64,000 nt of DNA from Desulfacinum infernum DSM 9756. Lineage in GTDB: Bacteria; Desulfobacterota; Syntrophobacteria; Syntrophobacterales; DSM-9756. Each line of letters opens with the position of its first letter. Within the stretch, counting starts at the first letter, position 1. The stretch spans positions 21,486 through 85,485 of the forward strand of contig NZ_FQVB01000021.1 of the NCBI RefSeq assembly GCF_900129305.1, read 5' to 3'. The notes below the pieces were generated by a model. The model worked only from the letters and a program-made list of their open reading frames with translations, was not told where the DNA came from and ran no database searches. Position numbers and translations under genes: made by a program. Below are positions 43,864 to 51,088 of the stretch, piece by piece.

Positions 43864-43890
43864 ACAAAAAGGGCGCACTCGCGTGCGCCC
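43864..43890 (-). terminator. Rho-independent terminator of the GcvH-like gene
   Basis: On the minus strand GGGCGCAC-GCGA-GTGCGCCC followed by TTTTTGT: a perfect 8-bp stem, 4-base loop and T run, about 50 bases after the stop codon. Confidence 0.88.
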
Positions 43891-43905
43891 CCTGCAGTGG
43901 AAAAT

Positions 43906-43931
43906 GTTCAGAAGATGTTCAAAACCGGTTC
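43906..43931 (-). promoter_or_regulatory. Second TGAAC box array, 11-bp period
   Basis: On the minus strand three GAAC boxes at exact 11-base steps (complement GTTC at 43906, 43917 and 43928), including GGTTTTGAAC as in the array at 42790. It sits between the stop codon of the GcvH-like gene and its terminator. Confidence 0.4.
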
Positions 43932-43939
43932 AGGAACGG

Positions 43940-44836
43940 TCAGGTGCGGAAGAATTCCCGAACGAGCCGGTCCCAGCCCACCTCGGGCACCTGCCCATAG
44001 ACGTCGTCCACGGGCGGAGATCCCGTGGCCGCCATGGCGGCCGCATCCCCCATGACGATCTGAAGGAGCCGCTCGGCCTCGCCGTAGAGCCATTCCTTTC
44101 CCATCTCGCCGAAATAAAGGGGCTCCAGATTTTTCTTCAGGGCCTCCGGTTCCACCAGGTAGAGCCACCCGTTCACGTAGGGGTCGTCGTGGGCCAGGCG
44201 CGGGTCGTGCAAGGAATCCACGTTGACCGCCAGCACCGTGCCGTCCACCGGACTGAGCACATGGGCCGTGTTGGATTCCCGGTGGAGGGTGAAGCCCTCC
44301 TTTTCCTGCCGCACGCGGTTTCCGGGACCGGGAACTTCCACTGCATCCGCCCGTCCCACCAGCTTCCAGCCGAAATCGTCCAGACCCACACGTACCCGGC
44401 CGCCGTATTCCACCCGCGCCCAGGCATGGCCCAGGTGATAGTAGTAGCTGTCCGAATACCGGTAGCCCGCCACCGTCACGATGGGCACCGCGCCCATGGG
44501 ATGGATGGCATCCACGTCTTCCAGCATCTGATCGAATTCGCACACGTCGCAGCGAAAGTCGTTTCCGCATTTTCGAACCGCCACCCGTCCGGTGAGCATG
44601 TGCCGGCAGACCCGCTCCATGTAGCTTCGTTCCTTGGATTCCTCACGAAAAGGCCGGACCTTTCGCCCCGCCTTTTCCCTGCCGGTTTGGATGGCGGCGC
44701 TCATGGCCTTGTCGAAGGCGCAGGTGGTGCAGTCGAAGGCGTTCTCGCAGCGCTTGAAGGCCACGATGCCCGAGCGCATCCAGATGCACTCTTCCTGCAC
44801 GAAGTTGAATCCATGCACTTTGCTCTTCTTTTTCAT
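43940..44836 (-). CDS. GcvH-like protein without lipoyl lysine, with Cys-rich N-terminus
   Basis: 298 residues. The N-terminal ~110 residues hold two cysteine groups, CENAFDCTTCAFDKAM and CGNDFRCDVCEFDQML, possibly binding zinc or Fe-S. Residues ~150-270 match the GcvH/lipoyl-carrier fold (GHAWARVEYGGRVRVGLDDFG; HVLSPVDGTVLAVNVDSL; DPYVNGWLYLVEP). The hairpin that carries lipoate in GcvH (ESVKA) reads ESNTAHV here, with no lysine, so it should not be lipoylated. No other glycine cleavage gene is nearby. Start after AGGAGG. Own sigma-54 promoter and terminator. A sensory or scaffolding role is likely but unproven. Confidence 0.85.
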   Translation of the reverse strand: MKKKSKVHGFNFVQEECIWMRSGIVAFKRCENAFDCTTCAFDKAMSAAIQTGREKAGRKVRPFREESKERSYMERVCRHMLTGRVAVRKCGNDFRCDVCEFDQMLEDVDAIHPMGAVPIVTVAGYRYSDSYYYHLGHAWARVEYGGRVRVGLDDFGWKLVGRADAVEVPGPGNRVRQEKEGFTLHRESNTAHVLSPVDGTVLAVNVDSLHDPRLAHDDPYVNGWLYLVEPEALKKNLEPLYFGEMGKEWLYGEAERLLQIVMGDAAAMAATGSPPVDDVYGQVPEVGWDRLVREFFRT

Positions 44837-44944
44837 GACCGCCTCCTGTTCGGGGTGTCCGTTCTCCGTGGCTTTTTGAGAAGGAGGGATCGACTTTCGC
44901 CGGTCCGGTTCACGCCATTGACCTTTTGTCCGTCCTAAGGTAAA

Positions 44945-44960
44945 GGCAAGGGGCGTGCCG
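44945..44960 (-). promoter_or_regulatory. Sigma-54 promoter of the GcvH-like gene
   Basis: Minus strand CGGCACGCCCCTTGCC: one strong-position mismatch (first base) plus the last W, with -24 GG and -12 GC correctly spaced, ~110 bases before the start at 44836. The rest of the 315-base divergent spacer up to 45151 shows no other feature. Confidence 0.7.
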
Positions 44961-45151
44961 AATCGGTCAGTCATTCGGTATGTGCTGTTGAATCAATGGC
45001 TTAGATTCGTATTGCGGCATCTTTCCAGGAATTGGACCGGCTGGAAAGCGTCGCACTCTACGCCGCTGGCAGGAGGCCGGAAGCAGGTTGTGCGACACAA
45101 GGCTCTGAAAACAAAGGATATGTTGTGATAATGTGGAAGAAGGCCACATGT

Positions 45152-45649
45152 ATGAAGAAGGGCCCGACAATTTTTGGCCGAAGGAAAAGGTTTGCCCTTT
45201 TCCTGGGCCTTTTATTGGTGGTGGTGCCCCGCGCCGTTTGGGCCACCCAGGTGCACGCCGAACCGGAAGGTCTTTACGCACACCAGCTGGCTCACGCCTT
45301 CTTTCTCGTCTCCATGGGAATTCTGGTCTACTGGCTGCGGGAACGGCATCTGACGCAGCACCGGGGATGGCGCTACCTGCAATATGCGGCGATCTTTTTC
45401 ATTCTATGGAATCTGGATACCATGTTCGTCCACCATCTGGAAGGGCGGGAGGATCTGTTTCTCACCTTTTCCAAGGGGACCTTGCAGGCCGCCCTCCAGC
45501 CCTTTCCCGGCCGGGAGTGGCTCACCTGGGCCTTCTATCTGGGCAAGATGGATCATCTGCTCTGCGTGCCGGCCATTCTGTTTCTCTATCTTTCCCTGCG
45601 TGAACTGATCCGCACCGGGTATCGGTTTCCCAGGAGCGAAAACGGCTGA
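45152..45649 (+). CDS. Membrane protein coupled to sensor kinase
   Basis: About 165 residues. An N-terminal signal anchor (RRKRFALFLGLLLVVVPRAVWA) is followed by TQVHAEPEGLYAHQLAHAFFLV, then three more hydrophobic segments (~45-62, 78-98, 128-155). Several His residues (HAEP, AHQLAH, FVHHLEG) cluster near membrane boundaries and could bind heme or metal. ATG 45152 has GGAAGAAGG eight bases upstream. It overlaps the histidine kinase start by one base pair pattern TGATG, so the two are translationally coupled; an input or redox-sensing subunit for the kinase is the best guess. No family recognised. Confidence 0.7.
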   Translation: MKKGPTIFGRRKRFALFLGLLLVVVPRAVWATQVHAEPEGLYAHQLAHAFFLVSMGILVYWLRERHLTQHRGWRYLQYAAIFFILWNLDTMFVHHLEGREDLFLTFSKGTLQAALQPFPGREWLTWAFYLGKMDHLLCVPAILFLYLSLRELIRTGYRFPRSENG

Positions 45650-47175
45650 TGCAACTTCCTTTCTGGCCCGTATTGCTGGTGGATCTGCTGGGATCGGCGC
45701 TCATGATCGTCTTTTCGATCCTGTGCGTGCGCTTGTCTTTCCAACTGCGCAGCCAGGATCGGGAAAACGTGGTGTGGACCTACCTGCTGATGGTCTCCCA
45801 CGCCCTCACGGCCTTCGCCGTCTCCCGAGGCGTGGGGCACATCGCCAAGGAGCTCCTGATCCTGGGAGACCGCCCGGACATCTGGGCAGCACTGCGGCCC
45901 TATAGCGGGTCCATCAACACCATCACCTTTTGCGTGGTGGGGGCGGTCACGCTCTTTTTCGAGCGCATCTGGCGGGTGTACCAGCAGGTGCTCCGCGACA
46001 AGGAAGCACTCCAGGAAGCCCATGAGAAGCTCCTTTTCATGAACAAGCACCTGGAGGACCTGGTGCTGGAGCGCACCCAGGAACTGGCCCGTTCGGAGGG
46101 CAAATACCGCAGGATCTTCGAGGTGTCCCGGGACATGATCGCCGTGGTGGATGCCGGCGGGACCCTCTTGGACATCAATCCGGCGGGGCGGGAGATGCTG
46201 GGCATTCCGCACCATCTGACGGGGCGGGAATCCGCGCTGCCCGATTTCGGCAGCTTCTTCGCCCGCCGCGAGGACTGGGATCGACTCCGCGAGAGGATCC
46301 TTCGGGACTGCTACGTGAGCGATGCGGAAGTGGATCTGGTGGCCGCCGACGGCCGGGAGGTGAATGTCCTTCTGAGCGCGGCCAGCGAATGCGAAGTGAG
46401 CCGCAAGACGGAGATCTTCCACTTCGTGGTCAAGGATATTTCCCAGCGCAAGGCCATGCAGCAGCAGCTCCTGCAGGCGGACAAGCTGGCGTCCATCGGG
46501 CAGCTTGCGGCCGGAATCGCCCACGAGATCAACAACCCCCTGGGGATCATCCTGGGCTACACGCAGCTGCTCATCCGCGAGGAGCCGGAGGGAACCGAGC
46601 GTTACGAGGATCTCAAGACCATTGAAAGGCATTCCCGGACGTGCAAGACCATCGTGGAGGACCTGCTGAGCTTTTCGCGGCGTGCCCACACCAAGAAGGA
46701 AACGGCCAGCCTTCATGAAACCATCGAGGAAGTTCTGAGCGTGGTGCGCCACAACCTGGAGCTGGACCAGATCCAGGTGGAAAAGGATTTCGATCCAGCC
46801 GTTCCTCTCCTGGTCTTGGACAAGGATAAGATGCGCCAGGTCTTCATGAACCTCATCATGAACGCCAAGCAGGCCATCGGCAAAGACGGGTGGATCCGCG
46901 TGGAGACCCGCTTCGATCCCGGGCGCAGACAAATCCGGGTGGCCGTCCGCGACAACGGATGCGGCATCAAGCCCGGGGATCTGCCCCGGATCTTCGATCC
47001 CTTCTTCACCACCAAGGGCACCGGCGAGGGAACCGGCCTGGGGCTTTCGGTGAGCTACGGCATCGTCAAGAACCACGCCGGAGACATCCTGGTGGAGAGC
47101 CAGGTGGGGGAGGGATCCACCTTCACGGTGGTGCTGCCCGTGGAAAACGAGGATGAAGAGAACGCGGGCACCTAG
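45649..47175 (+). CDS. Membrane sensor histidine kinase with PAS domain
   Basis: 508 residues: three or so membrane helices in the first ~110 residues, a coiled coil (ERIWRVYQQVLRDKEALQEAHEKLLF), a PAS domain (~150-260; MIAVVDAGGTLLDINPAGREML), HisKA with phospho-His in AAGIAHEINNPLG, and HATPase (NLIMNAKQAI, DNGCGIKPGD, GTGLGLSVSYGI). It probably phosphorylates the NtrC-type regulator at 47641, with the small membrane protein as input. The TAG stop lies inside the CTAG end of a type A repeat element. Confidence 0.92.
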   Translation: MQLPFWPVLLVDLLGSALMIVFSILCVRLSFQLRSQDRENVVWTYLLMVSHALTAFAVSRGVGHIAKELLILGDRPDIWAALRPYSGSINTITFCVVGAVTLFFERIWRVYQQVLRDKEALQEAHEKLLFMNKHLEDLVLERTQELARSEGKYRRIFEVSRDMIAVVDAGGTLLDINPAGREMLGIPHHLTGRESALPDFGSFFARREDWDRLRERILRDCYVSDAEVDLVAADGREVNVLLSAASECEVSRKTEIFHFVVKDISQRKAMQQQLLQADKLASIGQLAAGIAHEINNPLGIILGYTQLLIREEPEGTERYEDLKTIERHSRTCKTIVEDLLSFSRRAHTKKETASLHETIEEVLSVVRHNLELDQIQVEKDFDPAVPLLVLDKDKMRQVFMNLIMNAKQAIGKDGWIRVETRFDPGRRQIRVAVRDNGCGIKPGDLPRIFDPFFTTKGTGEGTGLGLSVSYGIVKNHAGDILVESQVGEGSTFTVVLPVENEDEENAGT

Positions 47176-47319
47176 GAGCCTGTCCGAGAATGACTGATTT
47201 CCGTCATTCAACGCCCAATCGTCATCCCCGCGGAAGCAGGGATCCAGAATTTTCAGCAAATTATGGACTCCCGCTTGCGCGGGAGTGACGGTTGAGGGAG
47301 TTTTCGGACAGCCTCCTAG
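47172..47319. repeat. CTAG-TIR element, type A, copy 3
   Basis: 148 bp, the best preserved copy: CTAGGAGCCTGTCCGAGAA at the left and TTTTCGGACAGCCTCCTAG at the right are inverted repeats with two mismatches in 19. The core with GTCATCCCCGCGGAAGCAGG and ACTCCCGCTTGCGCGGGAG matches copies 1 and 2. The kinase stop codon is in the left terminus. Confidence 0.82.
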
Positions 47320-47419
47320 ACCGTCTGGCAGCGTCCCTGACGGAGGGAAGATGGGGACTTCCGTCGTAGCGCAAACCTTTACATGAAACGCGGCCTCGTT
47401 CCGTTCGTGGGAACGGCTT

Positions 47420-47545
47420 GTAGGGGCGAATAATCATTCGCCCTGGGAAAGGGAACGCAAGGGTGCGTTTCATCTTTCGAGGTCAGGCACCGTGCTGACC
47501 GTTGAAGTGAGAGAGAACCGCGGATGAACGCGAATAGAGGCAAAT
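47420..47545. repeat. Palindromic and TTCGCGG-type spacer repeats
   Basis: TAGGGGCGAATAATCATTCG..CCCT (47420-47443), the same palindrome as at 43804, and a reverse copy of the GGTTCTC/TTCGCG repeat (GAGAACCGCGGATGAACGCG, 47513-47532). These fill the 465-base spacer before the regulator gene; no gene is visible. Confidence 0.65.
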
Positions 47546-47640
47546 GAGTCCTTTCCATTGGAGGGACGGATCGAGGTATGGGAGCGGTCGCAGCGGAACG
47601 ACGACCGACTCCCGGGGCGAGGGTGCCCCTGGTGAACGGC

Positions 47641-49080
47641 ATGATGACGATGAATGACCAAGAGCTACAGTTCAAGGAGCGCATCCTGGTGGTGGACGAC
47701 GAACCGGACCTGCTCCGGCTTCTGACCCGGACGCTGCCGAGGGATCTGGATTGTGAGGTTCTGACCGCCACTTCCGGCGAGCAGGCCATGCAGGCGCTCC
47801 AGGAAGAAACGGTGGACCTGGTTCTCCTGGACATGAAGATGCCCGGCATGGACGGGCTGGACGTGCTGGAGCGGATTCGGGCCGATTACCCCTGGCTCAC
47901 CGTGATCATGATGACCGCCCACGGCTGCATCGAACTGGCGGTTCAGGCCATGCGCAAGGGGGCCTACGACTTCATCACCAAGCCCTTCGATCATGACGCG
48001 CTGGTCTTTTCCGTGGAGAAGGCCCTGGAACGCAGCCGCCTCATCCGGGAAAACCTCCACCTGCAGCGACGACTCAAGGGCGAGAAATCGTTCCAGAACA
48101 TCGTTGGCAAAAGCCCCGCCATGCAGCGGGTTTTCGACGCCCTTCAGATGGTGGCCGATTCCGACCTCACGGTGCTCATCACGGGCGAGTCGGGGACGGG
48201 AAAGGATCTTGTGGCCCGGGCGATCCACAACCTGAGCCGGCGAAAGGACGGGCCCTTTGTGGCGGTCAACTGCCCCACGGTGCCGGAAAACATCCTGGAA
48301 AGTGAGCTCTTCGGCTACCGCAAGGGGGCGTTCACCCACGCGACCCAGAACAAGATGGGACTTTTCCAGGAGGCGCACCGCGGCACCCTCTTCCTCGACG
48401 AAATCGGCGACATCTCCACCAGCATTCAGACCAAGCTGCTCCGGGTGCTCCAGGAAAAGACCATCAAGCCTCTGGGGGACACCAAGGACATTCGGGTGGA
48501 CGTTCGGGTGGTGGCCTCCACCAACCGAAACCTTCAGGAAAAGATGCGCACGGGCGAATTCCGGGAAGATCTCTACTACCGCCTGAACGTGGTGCCCATC
48601 GAGATGCCGCCGCTGCGGGAACGCCGCGAGGACATTCCGCTCCTGGTGGACCACTTCCTGAAAATCCACGGAAAAGAACTGAACCGTCCCTCCAAGACCG
48701 TCTCCCCGGAACTCATGGATCTCTTTCTGCGACACGACTGGGAAGGCAATGTGCGGGAACTGGAGAACACCATCATGCGGGGCATCCTTTTCGCCCCGGG
48801 CGAAGAGATCCTGCCGGAACACGTGGGGTTTTCCGATGGGAGCCTTCCCTGCAGCCTCCTGGGGGAGGAGGCCATCCACGACCTGCCCTACCGGGAGGCC
48901 AAGGAAGAGGTGCTCCGGCGCTTCAACACCGCCTACATCGAAAGGCTCCTGTCCATGACGGACGGCAACGTGACCCAGGCGGCCAGGATGTGCGGCCTGG
49001 AGCGGCAGGCGCTCCAGCAGGTGATGCGGCGGTTCAATATCCGGGCCGATAAGTTTCGGGCGAAGCCCACGGAGGGATAG
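47641..49080 (+). CDS. NtrC-family regulator with GAFTHA in the sigma-54 contact loop
   Basis: About 479 residues: receiver (ILVVDDEPDLLR, phospho-Asp in LVLLDMKMPGMDG, MMTAHG), AAA+ with Walker A GESGTGKD, Walker B GTLFLDEIGDI, and a Fis-type HTH (GNVTQAARMCGLERQALQQVM). The sigma-54 interaction loop reads KGAFTHATQ instead of GAFTGA. The start is uncertain: ATG 47641 or 47650 fits receiver length, while 47578 would add about 21 residues; none has an ideal ribosome site. Forms a pair with the membrane kinase upstream, despite 465 bases of repeats between them. Confidence 0.9.
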   Translation: MMTMNDQELQFKERILVVDDEPDLLRLLTRTLPRDLDCEVLTATSGEQAMQALQEETVDLVLLDMKMPGMDGLDVLERIRADYPWLTVIMMTAHGCIELAVQAMRKGAYDFITKPFDHDALVFSVEKALERSRLIRENLHLQRRLKGEKSFQNIVGKSPAMQRVFDALQMVADSDLTVLITGESGTGKDLVARAIHNLSRRKDGPFVAVNCPTVPENILESELFGYRKGAFTHATQNKMGLFQEAHRGTLFLDEIGDISTSIQTKLLRVLQEKTIKPLGDTKDIRVDVRVVASTNRNLQEKMRTGEFREDLYYRLNVVPIEMPPLRERREDIPLLVDHFLKIHGKELNRPSKTVSPELMDLFLRHDWEGNVRELENTIMRGILFAPGEEILPEHVGFSDGSLPCSLLGEEAIHDLPYREAKEEVLRRFNTAYIERLLSMTDGNVTQAARMCGLERQALQQVMRRFNIRADKFRAKPTEG

Positions 49081-49094
49081 GCTGTATGGCCTTC

Positions 49095-49128
49095 CAATTC
49101 CCCCTGGCCCCCTCTGGAAAAAGGGGAA
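49095..49128. repeat. CCCCCTGGCCCCC..AAAAGGGG spacer repeat
   Basis: TTCCCCCTGGCCCCCTCTGG, then AAAAAGGGGAAATTG. Same family as 39761 and 49955, 15 bases after the NtrC-type gene; could fold as a weak hairpin. Confidence 0.6.
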
Positions 49129-49200
49129 ATTGCGTCCTGCACGCGCCGAAGCCGACCCCTTCCCAGTGGGGAGTTTTTCCGTTCCTGAGCCCGTTCCACC

Positions 49201-49421
49201 TTAGGAGGTTGCCCGAAATCGCCATGGATGACCGTTTTCCCCGTAACGCAGCCCTTTAGGGCTGCGGAAGAACCCCCGGACGTTTAACGGTTATGGGGTA
49301 TTTCCTGTCACTTCATGGGATTGCTATGGGCCTTCCCGCGGGGCCGAAGCCCCGCGGCTACGAAAAAACAGAAGTTCCCCGGCCTCGTGATCTGTAAAAG
49401 CATTCTCGGAGAGCCTCCTGA
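49201..49421. repeat. CTAG-TIR element, type B, copy 2
   Basis: 221 bp. Left end TTAGGAGGTTGCCCGAAAT, right end ATTCTCGGAGAGCCTCCTGA. Contains GGATGACCG, GCAGCCCTTTAGGGCTGC and CCGCGGGGCCGAAGCCCCGCGG in the same order as copy 1. It fills the middle of the 49081-49640 spacer, in which no gene is visible. Confidence 0.65.
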
Positions 49422-49640
49422 GTTGATTGAAGTAGTGCCGGCTTGACCAGGCCCGTGACGGATGGTTAATGTTTCTGTGAGGTTCAGACTTATAGGTAGT
49501 GCACTCGTACCGATCGGCATCCGCCCTATCTCTGTTCCCGTTCGATCGCACGCTCCATGACATGAAACCTCCAATGGGGAAAACCGGCGGTAGGATGTGC
49601 CGCCGGATCTTCCAATCCACGAAGGAAGGAGGTGGCAAGC

Positions 49641-49841
49641 ATGAAGCTTAACGTGGTCGAAATTCTTAAAAACCTTCCCAAGACCAACTGCAAGGAATGT
49701 GGGGAACCCACGTGCATGGCTTTTGCCGCTCGGCTGGCCAAAAAGGACATCGAACTAAAAGCGTGCCCCCCTTTGTTTACCAGTGAGTACGCAGCGCAAC
49801 GGGAGGCCTTGGAAAACCTCCTGATGGGGGCCGTCGCATAG
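49641..49841 (+). CDS. Small [4Fe-4S] domain protein
   Basis: 66 residues. Four cysteines in the pattern of the CODH/ACS gamma-type Fe-S domain: CKECGEPTCMAF, then ACPPL 17 residues later. Such small proteins are common in anaerobes, some tied to corrinoid or redox-sensor proteins, and their role is unknown. AGGAGG lies eight bases before the ATG; the GTG at 49632 overlaps the ribosome site. It stands alone after the two-component genes. Confidence 0.88.
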   Translation: MKLNVVEILKNLPKTNCKECGEPTCMAFAARLAKKDIELKACPPLFTSEYAAQREALENLLMGAVA

Positions 49842-49931
49842 GAGCGGCACATCCAGCGGAAAGGATGCGGCAGTGGAAGCGGAACCTCGCACCGAGGGGC
49901 CTTCGGACACACCGGAGGCCCCAACTTTTTC

Positions 49932-50050
49932 GTGATCCGTAATCCGTGATTCAATCTCCCCCGACCCCCCTTTGGAAAAGGGGGGAGACCGCCTCCCGCC
50001 CTCCACGCCTCACGATTCACGATTCACGATTTACGGATCACGGTTTACGG
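49932..50050. repeat. CGTGATCCGTAATC / GATTCACGATTCACG repeats with C-rich piece
   Basis: CGTGATCCGTAATCCGTGATT (49934-49954), a CCCCCC..AAAAGGGGGG unit (49955-49990), then GATTCACGATTCACGATTTACGGATCACGG (50011-50040 region). On the minus strand the last codons and TAA stop of the following gene are read from these repeats. Confidence 0.7.
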
Positions 50051-51023
50051 AACCAAGTTTTTCCATGGCTTCCCGGGCAACGTCCGCCAGATCGGGGCCG
50101 GGGGCGTGTTCTTCCAGCCACCTTTCCAAGACCCTTATCCAGGACCGGTCGCCCGCCAGCCCGACGGCGTAGAGAATGTCCCCCTGAACCGATTCCGAAG
50201 CCGTTTCCATGCGCTCCCAGAGGGGCAAAAGATAGGATCGGGCCAGGTCCGGATGCGCTTCCGCCAGATCCTCCAGGACCACCAGGGCGCCCAGTCTCAC
50301 CGACCATTCCGGATGGGTGAGAACATGGGGGAAGTCCTTCCACGCGTGTTCGGATCGACCCATGAGGCGGGCCACCTCTTGGGCCTTTCCTTCCTTGAGG
50401 AGGCGGATGGTGGCCGCCGCCGACAGCTCTCCGCGGTCCTGGCGGCAGACCACCTCCAGCACTTCCCGGATCTTCACGCGCCCCGTCCATCGGAAATCGT
50501 CCCCATACAGAAGGGTCGGCACGGCGCGAATCTCCAAAGAACGGGCTTCTTCAGGGAAGAGGGCGGCATCGATCACCCGAACGATCAAGCGGGGGGATGC
50601 GAAGGGCAGGGGAGCCAGATCGAAAAGCGTGTGGGCGCAATGGGGACACTGGGGAGTGATGTAGAGGGTCAGTTCCCTGGGGCTTTCCAAGGATTCCAGC
50701 AAGGGAAGCAGGTCCGGGGGAGCGGCCGGCGGCGTCTTCTGGGCGCTGAGGGCCAAGATTTCCAGAAAGGGCCTCAGTTCGGCTCCGGCCGGGACTCCAT
50801 GAAAGATCCATCCGGAACCCACCAGGATCGCCGGAAGGTCGGGGAGCTCCCTTTCGGAAACCTCCACCGTCACTCCGGGAACCATGCGGGCCAGCTCTCG
50901 GGCGAAATCCACCAGATCCGGGCTTCTCTCATTCAGAGTCGTTTCCACGGTCAGACGGACGGGACCCGTCACATGGGCGCTCCACGCCCGCACCATTTCC
51001 TTTTCCCGCTCAGTCCATCTCAC
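50031..51023 (-). CDS. Two-thioredoxin-fold disulfide oxidoreductase with HEAT-like C-terminus
   Basis: 330 residues. Residues 1-90 form a thioredoxin fold without active-site cysteines; residues ~113-195 form a second with TPQCPHCAH (Cys126/Cys129) and the cis-Pro in IRAVPTLLY. This arrangement resembles archaeal/bacterial PDO or AhpF-N proteins. The CPHC dipeptide is DsbA-like and suggests an oxidising or isomerase redox potential. Residues ~215-330 are HEAT-like helical repeats for partner binding. No signal peptide, so cytoplasmic. The last residues (VNRDP) are encoded by spacer repeat sequence. Confidence 0.8.
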   Translation of the reverse strand: MRWTEREKEMVRAWSAHVTGPVRLTVETTLNERSPDLVDFARELARMVPGVTVEVSERELPDLPAILVGSGWIFHGVPAGAELRPFLEILALSAQKTPPAAPPDLLPLLESLESPRELTLYITPQCPHCAHTLFDLAPLPFASPRLIVRVIDAALFPEEARSLEIRAVPTLLYGDDFRWTGRVKIREVLEVVCRQDRGELSAAATIRLLKEGKAQEVARLMGRSEHAWKDFPHVLTHPEWSVRLGALVVLEDLAEAHPDLARSYLLPLWERMETASESVQGDILYAVGLAGDRSWIRVLERWLEEHAPGPDLADVAREAMEKLGSVNRDP

Positions 51024-51054
51024 AACTCACCCCTTCCCACGACCCTTTCTCCTC

Positions 51055-51088
51055 GTCACTCATCACCCGCCACTCGTCACTCCTCCCA
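51055..51088. repeat. ACTCATCACCCGCC-type repeat in gene 3' end
   Basis: CACTCATCACCCGCCACTCG, then TCACTCC: the same family as 29716 and 39729. On the minus strand it encodes the last residues (GVTSGG) and stop of the radical SAM gene. Confidence 0.7.
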
